A DNA stretch of 64,000 nt from Melitaea cinxia (lineage: Eukaryota; Arthropoda; Insecta; Lepidoptera; Nymphalidae), in contig NC_059402.1 in NCBI RefSeq assembly GCF_905220565.1, positions 7,441,501 to 7,505,500 of the forward strand, read 5' to 3'. The translations under genes were made by a program, and so were the position numbers. Every line of letters starts with the position of its first letter. Positions within the stretch are counted from its first letter, which is position 1. Positions 57,201-64,000 of the stretch are shown here, piece after piece. The notes under the pieces were generated by a model. The model was not told where the DNA came from and did not search any database. It saw only the letters and a list, made by a program, of their open reading frames with translations.

Positions 57201-60200
57201 CTTCTAAGACGTTCAGTCAACACGCAAACACCTCACGACCTCTGTCATACAGCACACTCATCAGGTATAGTTTACTTATTACTAAAAATATCTGTTCTGC
57301 ATCGGTGTTTTAATATTCATAGGCGTTTCTTGCTTATCTTGTACATTTCAATATTAATACTCAGATACATTTGTATTTGTAGTCTGTGTTGCTTTAAATA
57401 TTTTAAATTTTAAATAAGCACAAGCATAATAAATTAACTCGTTAAAGGTGTTAGAAAGAATTGTTGTAATTATAATAATGGTAAGATTTGAAAATGATTA
57501 TCAATTATGGGTATAGATCCACCATCAAGGGGTTCCCTCTCCAGTGCGGGCTCAGCTGAGCTACTAGCAACAGGTCTTAAATCTATCTATACCTACTTGT
57601 AAGAAGAATGCACTGCAACTAAACAAATATTTTTTTTAATTTTTTTTTTTAATTTCATTATTTCATCTTAAATTGATATAAGATCCTTTCAGTGTTCTGT
57701 AGACGAAGGGTTATCAGGGACCAATTTTCGGGATCCTATCATTAGTTCTGTCAGCCATTGTAGAGCTGTACTTTTGTAAGTGTAGTTGGTGTGTAGATTG
57801 ACTCACATAACTGAAGGCCCTATAATCAGTCAGGAGGTTGACAGCACCATTTCTCAGAAAATTTATTATTATAAATTGTAAAAGAAAACAAAATAAAAAC
57901 TAAATGGGATCCATAACTTACGACAAAAAAAAAATAATAATTAAAAAGTTAATGGATACTAGGATGCTCCATTGCTATATAGAAATATTAGTTATTCACC
58001 ATCAGCGTATTACAGTCTGATCACCCGCTATTAGTATAGTTTATAATATATTTGTTGTTATTTATAAATTATTATTGGTATATTAAAATACATTAAATAC
58101 AGTTTGACTTACAAAATACACTATATCTATCAAGAAAACACTGTGACTATTGTGCTTGCAACAGTGCCTAAATATTAGGTACTCAAAATAACCATCTACA
58201 ACATGATAAAAATTCGTTTTTTTTTTTTTATAACGGTCGGTATTTACAATAGGGCTACTGACCGTAAAAGTTTAAAAACTTAAAATGACGAAAAGCCCCC
58301 ACACGTAGGCCTTCGCCCAATAGATGTGCGATTTTACTAATAGCTGCTTGGCCAATTCGCGTTATAATTTAATAAAATTAGTAAGGATAAACAGGTTTTT
58401 ACGATGTGAATAGATATTACGGAACCCTTCGTATACGAATATAAACAACGCGTGCTAGTAACAAAATAATAAAATTAATAAAACTGCTTTAAAAAATTGT
58501 AATTGTTGCAGTGTATTCAAATGACTAGACAACCCCAGCCTCTTAGATGATAGCACTGAACACATTAACTCAAATATCCAAGCATGTTTTACTATTTATT
58601 TTCATTAGACATCGGTCATACAAAATTAAAACACTAATAAACTGACAGTGGTTGTATAATAAGAAGTAGCGTGTGTTTCTAGTTAGAAGTTATTTAAGAA
58701 AATAAGTCTAGTTTTATATAAGTGCACATTTTAGGAGATTAGATTTAGTTTGGTGCTTTTATTATATAATTGTATGGTGATATAATTGTAAGTTCCTAAA
58801 CGAGCATGTTACTTTGTAACTGTTTCAGTTACATTAAAACTATTGTTTGAATAATTAGTCTGTAAGTTTGAAAGTGTGCTTGCTATCACATATTTTTTTC
58901 CTGCCATAATTGTTAAAGTGACTTTTATTCAATTTTTTTTGTACTTCTTTATTTTAACGAAAGCTGGTGCTTGTCATATGGTCCCATTTAAATTTGATCC
59001 AGGTCTTACGAGTATGAGTTGTCTGTAATATTTATTTACCAGTTGTGCTCCGCAGTTTCATACTCGTTAATTTGAGGTTAAATATAGCCTATAGCCCTCC
59101 TAGGTAAATGAGCTATCCAACAACAAAATAGTTTTTCAATTGGAACCAGTAGTTTATGAGATTTACGCGACAAATAAACAAAGTTTTCAGCTTTATAATA
59201 TTACTATAGATTTAAATATTTGTTTGTCTACCCTACATTGTATTACTTGTCGATGTGAATTGAAGTCGGTTTTTTATCTTGAAAGCAAATACAAATCATA
59301 CATAATTATATAATATGTTTTGATTAATATATTATAAGTATTTTTTTTTTTGTGTTCCAGATATAATTGCAATTTCCCGTTCTGTCAACTTCATGTCTGA
59401 GATTCTATTTAAAAAAACAAAATAAAGATTTGACATTATTTTAAAATAAACAAATATCTTACTTATAATCATTAATAATAAATAAATTCATTTAATCTAT
59501 ACTAATAAATATAGAGCCGATTTTTTGTTCGATTATACTGATAAAACTACTGAACCGATCGAAATTATACCATAAGATGCAGCATGTTTCGGAGAAAGTT
59601 TTAGTAAGTGACATAGTGGTGATTACTTATCGCGTAAAAAAATATGGACGGACAGAGGTCGCTAGTAACACACAGTAGTGGCTAGTGACTTATAACCCAA
59701 AACATTCTTTTTTTTTTTAATAAACTAGCGACCCGCCCCGGCCTCGTACAGGTGCAATGCTGATATTAAATATACTACAGATTGTCTTTATATACAACGT
59801 TCACGGCTTTATTTGTCATTAGATAATATAAACCTGTTTTCTTTAGAGGTTACTCTTGAAAGAACGGCAATTAATTGACATGTATTATATACATATAAAC
59901 CTTCCTCTAAAATCACTCTATTTACTAAAGAAAACCGCATCAAAATCCGTTGCGTAGTTTTAAAAGTCTAAGCATATAGACAGCGAGAAGCGACTTCGTT
60001 TTATACTATGTAATGATGCATTTATTATCTTAGTTACGAACGAACAATATTTATGTAATCTTTAAATATACGAATTACTCCAGCTTGCAGTATTATTTTA
60101 GTTTGATTGACAATTATTAAAATATATATAATAAAAAAAAAGTTACGTTAGCTTTAATTTTAATTACTATTAAAACCATAATTTATCGGCTTGAATCTAT

Positions 60201-61632
60201 TGTGATTCTATGAACATGCCTTTGATTTCAAAATGCGAGCTAGGTTTACCGCTTAGCAATATCGATATAGATTTTTTATCGACATTAATCGTGCCTTTAT
60301 CGATAGTTCCTCATCAAGTCATCACTGTGTAGGTTAACAACTTTAAGGAATAAGTCACTTGACGTTGAAACTTAAAAACCACTAGTTTTTGTAATTTTAT
60401 ATAATATTCTTCAAATTGCATGAGTCAATCTAGATTATTATTATAAAATCTAGATTATTATAAATTATCATTAGAATTAGCAAAAAACTTTTAGCACATC
60501 ACAACACCATTGCAATTTTATTTTTAGACGAGAATTTTTAGCTTTTTAAGAAATGTTTTTATAGGTGACAATTTATTTTAATTTTCCTAATCTCAATTCC
60601 AGGGGGTAGTGTTTGCTCATCGCCCGACCTTGATGGCTCGAAACTAGGAACTTCACCTCAAATAAATCGCTTTTTAGCACGCGAACCTCCCGATGGTTGT
60701 GAGAAGGTAAAATTTTTTTTTTCATATCTATCTTAGAGTGCAATATAGTTGCTTAGGCATAGTCTTCAAAAAGCTAGCTTTATTAAAAGGCAGGTTATAT
60801 TTTTTCTAACGGCCAGTTTCAATATTCTATTTGTCTTTGAATTGGCATACTAAAGATAAAATTTCGTCGTAAACTTCGTACAAATTACGTAAAAAACTAG
60901 CGCAAAATCAAATTGATCCACTGTCCACTGCTGGACATAAGTCTCCATAACTTCGCGCCAAAAATGGCGTGAACTCGTGTTTTATGCCCATAGTCACCAC
61001 GCTGGACAGGTGGGTTGGTAACCGCAGGACTGATTTTGTCGCACCGAAGACGCTGCTGCCCGTCTTCGTCCTGTGTATTTCAAAGCCTGTTGGTTGGTTG
61101 GTTCAAGTCATCAGTTGGATGGTTATCTCGCCATCGGTCGGCTTTTTAAGTTCCAAGGTGGTAGTGTTATCCCTTAGTCGCCTCTTACAACACCCACGGG
61201 AAGAGAGGGGTATATTCTTGGGGTAGGGGTATATCCTATATTCTTTGCTGCCGTAACCTCACAGCCAAATTCCAAATTGATATAATTTATATCAATTACT
61301 TACAATTGATCGGTTTAGTGGATTCCTTGTGCAAATTTTTATCTACTACATAAATAGTTATTATTATTGTTTATTTAATTAAAAACGAAAACGAATATAA
61401 ATCAAAAACTTTTTTTTTCATATTTTGCTCGTAAACCGTGAGATTTATCACGTATAATTAAACATTTATAATTTCTTTTGTTCGTCTTCAGGTAAACCTG
61501 AAAGCGGGCGAAGGCGCATTCTCGGAGCCGATAGCGGTGATAAAGCCAAGCGCGCCCGCGTTCACCCTGCGGCCGTCGCTATGCTCCGCCTTCCAGCCGC
61601 TGCAGCCCGCGCCCGCGCCCTCGCCGCACTGA
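54214..61632 (+). CDS. FAM117 / GLCCI1 family protein
   Basis: Eight coding exons: 54214-54430, 54780-54907, 55384-55531, 56117-56256, 57165-57264, 57517-57573, 60603-60706 and 61492-61632. All introns are GT..AG and the exons join in frame to 344 aa. Conserved blocks of the family are 'RRTASLDTLYHKGQWPRD' (83-100), 'STQTDD' (113-118), 'HRAPVPELLRRSVNTQTP' (217-234) and 'FLAREPPDGCEKV' (287-299); vertebrate GLCCI1/FAM117 proteins carry close counterparts of each. The protein is Ser/Pro-rich and looks disordered, with no enzyme domain or membrane segment. Three T-Q-T motifs (114-116, 200-202, 231-233) resemble dynein light chain LC8 binding sites. The molecular role of the family is poorly known. 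The start ATG at 54214 is the first in the exon. Intron 4 carries a type N element and intron 7 a SINE-like copy. A GC-rich tandem repeat follows the stop codon directly. Confidence 0.85.
56356..56673 (+). mobile_element. Type N element, copy 2, FAM117-like intron 4
   Basis: It is near-identical to 7290-7603 from 'ctaatatataaaattctcgt' to 'cgagtcagttagt'. Confidence 0.8.
58205..58330 (+). repeat. Short repeat fragment in FAM117-like intron 6
   Basis: A T-run followed by 'ggtatttacaatagggctac' and 'cccccacacgtaggccttcg' looks like a reverse retroelement tail. Confidence 0.35.
58958..59290 (-). mobile_element. Diverged family A copy with inserted LINE-tail, FAM117-like intron 6
   Basis: It has 'cgaaagctggtgcttgtcat', 'atggtcccatttaaatttga' and the end 'gatgtgaattgaagtcggtt'. 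A foreign piece 'ccagttgtgctccgcagttt' to about 59210 interrupts it. Confidence 0.55.
59728..60010 (-). mobile_element. LINE-tail repeat, FAM117-like intron 6
   Basis: It begins 'gcgacccgccccggcctcgt' and ends near 'cagcgagaagcgacttcgtt'. It includes 'accgcatcaaaatccgttgc'. It is related to 3960-4140. Confidence 0.6.
60918..61272 (-). mobile_element. SINE-like element (329 bp family) with internal duplication, FAM117-like intron 7
   Basis: A reverse copy with 'ctgtccactgctggacataa' and '...gctgccgtaacctcacagc'. The candidate target repeat CAAATTGAT is at 60909-60917 and 61273-61281. It has extra bases near 61085-61110 ('ttggttggttggttcaa'). Confidence 0.7.
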
Positions 61633-62640
61633 CCTCGCCCGCCGGCGCCCTCGCTCGCCGGCCCCGCTCCGCCCTCGCTCGCCGGCCCCGCCCCGCCCCC
61701 GCTGGCCGGCCCCGCCCCGCCCCCGCTGGCCGGCCCCGCCCCGACCCCGCTCGCCGGCCCCGCCCCGCCCGCGGCCCCGCCCCCGGCCGCGTCGCCCCGG
61801 TGCGACCGCTCGCCGACCGGGGAGCGAGAGGGCGAGAGACCGCGAGGGCGCAAACTTACGATATTCAAACGTTTTCATTTTAAGCCGTTATTTTGCTGCT
61901 TTCCCGTTTATTTTGACAGGACGCCTCGGTATTAATTGTACGGGCACTACTTGGCCTAGAGCCGCCCTTGGACACAGCGACATCTCGAAGACTTGTAATA
62001 TATTCGATTTTGACGTCTCTCCCGAACGATCGCTGACTCTCATTATTGTACCGTCGTCGACGCTTATAGGATCCGTTTCGACTTTTAACATTCACCGACA
62101 TCCTCGCCGATAGAGCATTACGGGAGCATTATTAGAGATATTACGGTTGACGACTCATATCAGTTTCGTTACTACATTAAGATTAACAGCCACCGCCGCC
62201 AAAGTCACCGAAATGTCGATGACATCACATACCTGACGATTACCGAATTATATTCGGGAGAGCAATAACTAGGGTTAGACAAAATGAGTAGCTATTGACG
62301 ATTTCGATTGTCGTTAGTTTGAAGTGTATGGAAATGCTAAAAATTATTGCGTGTTTCATCATGTTTGTCATTTTTATACATTCCACTGTTTGTCTAGCCC
62401 CAAAAAATTATTCGTATATCATTTTATACATTGACTATAAATCCATCCAGTGAGGCTGCCGTACGATATTGAATTATCTTGATGAAAATATTGTATGTTT
62501 CAATATTTTTAATATCTAAATTAATTTAATGTGTCTCAGTGCCCGGATGTGTAAGGTACGTCACGTGCTTTTATTGATAATACTCTAGGAGCGGATTTTT
62601 TTTGCAAATTTGAAATGCTTTTATCTCGCATAAAATAAAT
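61633..62640 (+). other. Probable 3' UTR of the FAM117-like gene
   Basis: It contains the tandem repeat, then about 450 bases of balanced composition (61870-62330) unlike the AT-rich surroundings. A candidate AATAAA is at 62634-62639. Confidence 0.45.
61651..61790 (+). repeat. GC-rich 24 bp tandem repeat after the FAM117-like stop codon
   Basis: At least four units of about 24 bases, of the type 'cgctcgccggccccgccccg', start 19 bases after the stop codon, in otherwise AT-rich DNA. Open frames on both strands here come from the repeat and are not genes. Confidence 0.85.
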
Positions 62641-64000
62641 TAATAGTTTCCTTCTTTTATCGTTACGTTATTGAGTATTCGATTCGCCCTCTAATATTTA
62701 AATCTTATTATAAATACTTTATTTCTCACCATAGCTGCTCCAAAAGCGATTCAATTTATAAGTTTCTGCAAAGAAATTTATAATAACAAGATTACGACTT
62801 CTGATTGAAAACAACTAGCTATTAAACTAGTAACTTGAGTTAATGACTTAAGGAAATGACAATCAGTATGTAATGTTAAATTGCACTTGGGTGCATTCCA
62901 TCATATTTATTTGAAAATTTAAAGGCTGCAGTTTGTAAACATTTAAAGCATCTTTGACTCCATTTATATGTAAATCATAAATAAAAAAATCATAAAAAAT
63001 AATGAATAACTAAAAATAAAATTATTAATATCTTTTACACCTAAAAAGATAAATAGAACTTAAAGAAGTTAAACATGTCCTAAATGTTTGGTGTGTACAG
63101 AAATTATTCTCGTAGTATGGTATGCATAGTAAGGACTATAACCACAAATATAAAATGCATTATCGTTTTAAATATGGATAATGAACATGTTTAAAGTAAG
63201 AACATAACAATGAGATAACAATGACATCATTACTACTTCAGTTAGACAAATCAGTAACATCATTCTAAATGTTTACTTTCGTACTAAACATATATTTTAT
63301 TCAATTAAATTCAGGTCCTTTATAATTTAAGGGATATAATGAATAAAAGCACTTAATTTGTTATAACGTAGCATGTTGGTAGTACTTATTCGTGTTATCT
63401 GAAATAGTACAACAGAATTTTAATCAGTAGTGACAATAATTGTATATAAATAAAATAAAAAAATCTATTTGGATACTAAAAATATACCAAAATGCTATGT
63501 CCATTTGTAGTGATTTAGAAAACTGATATTTGAAACGATCAGAGGAACAGTGGCCTTATCCAAGAATTTCCAAGTTGAGCGTTTTATCTAGAATAAAAAA
63601 CTTAAAAGCTTTTTATAACAAGCTAATGTTTTTTATCAGTTGGATACATGCCTTCCCATAAACACTTCCAACTTCGAAAGTCTATTCTATTCGATTTCGA
63701 TTGTTTAGTCTAGTGTTGATTTCGAAGCTATTTAAAAAAAACTCGTAATTAGGTAGTCCCCTGTCTCACTTTTTTTTAGATTAGGCCACTCTTTAGCTGA
63801 ACGCCTCATTTGAAGTTTACCAATTTTTCATTGAATGAGGACATTTAGTGTCATTCGGTGACGCTATCGATTATCAAGTCTGGATTTAGTTACGTAACCA
63901 AAGCAAAGTCACTAACCGTAGTACGTACTTTTATTTGCGTTTTCATACTTTTAATTTGCGTTCAGATTTTTTCAAATATGTTCAGTTTTTCGTAAATCAG
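62641..64000. other. AT-rich DNA, nothing recognised
   Basis: No coding exon, RNA gene or repeat was identified up to the window end. Confidence 0.45.

Noticed and set aside
61488..61883. ORFs of 99-126 codons rich in Gly/Ala/Arg/Pro on both strands
   Set aside because: They arise from the GC-rich 24 bp tandem repeat. Only the forward frame up to the stop at 61630-61632 belongs to a gene.

Overview
The window looks like nuclear DNA of a moth or butterfly (Lepidoptera). It is AT-rich, its genes are broken by introns with GT..AG borders, and about half of the sequence is small dispersed repeats of lepidopteran type: tRNA-headed SINEs, LINE tails ending in '...gcgggcacagctagt', and elements carrying '...ggcctatgtccagcagtgg'. 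The species was not identified. All exon borders were read by eye from reading frame, splice sites and protein similarity recalled from family knowledge; no alignment was run.

Layout. 1-20.8 kb is gene-poor repeat country: AT-rich intergenic DNA, three copies of a ~600 bp repeat called family A here, LINE and SINE remnants, a broken LINE at 9.3-11.4 kb, a 1.8 kb terminal-inverted-repeat element at 13.2-15.0 kb and a GC-rich minisatellite at 3.4 kb. From 20.8 to 62.6 kb there are four host genes. They are IFT22/RABL5 (small GTPase-like ciliary transport protein, 4 exons, +), a ZC3H4/Su(s)-type CCCH zinc-finger protein (1172 aa in one coding exon, -), UBE4A (U-box ubiquitin chain elongation factor, 16 coding exons, +, ~1034 aa) and a FAM117/GLCCI1-family protein (8 coding exons, +, 344 aa). 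IFT22 and ZC3H are tail to tail. ZC3H and UBE4A are head to head across 3.7 kb. No operon-like or pathway link between the four is apparent.

The long introns of UBE4A are full of transposons, including a broken YqaJ-nuclease ORF split by a 329 bp SINE-like insertion. Between UBE4A and the FAM117-like gene lie a three-layer nested insertion at 47.8-49.2 kb, a THAP-domain gene fragment at 51.3-52.0 kb, and a 508 bp insertion at 52.4-52.9 kb. That last insertion carries two inverted, identical tRNA-like genes.

The best candidates for something undescribed are the fold-back tRNA-cored insertion flanked by a 12 bp target duplication, the 329 bp SINE-like family that appears to be an internally deleted LINE, the 1.8 kb TIR element with a reiterated motif, and a second copy of the IFT22 5' flank sitting 17 kb upstream between repeat tails.
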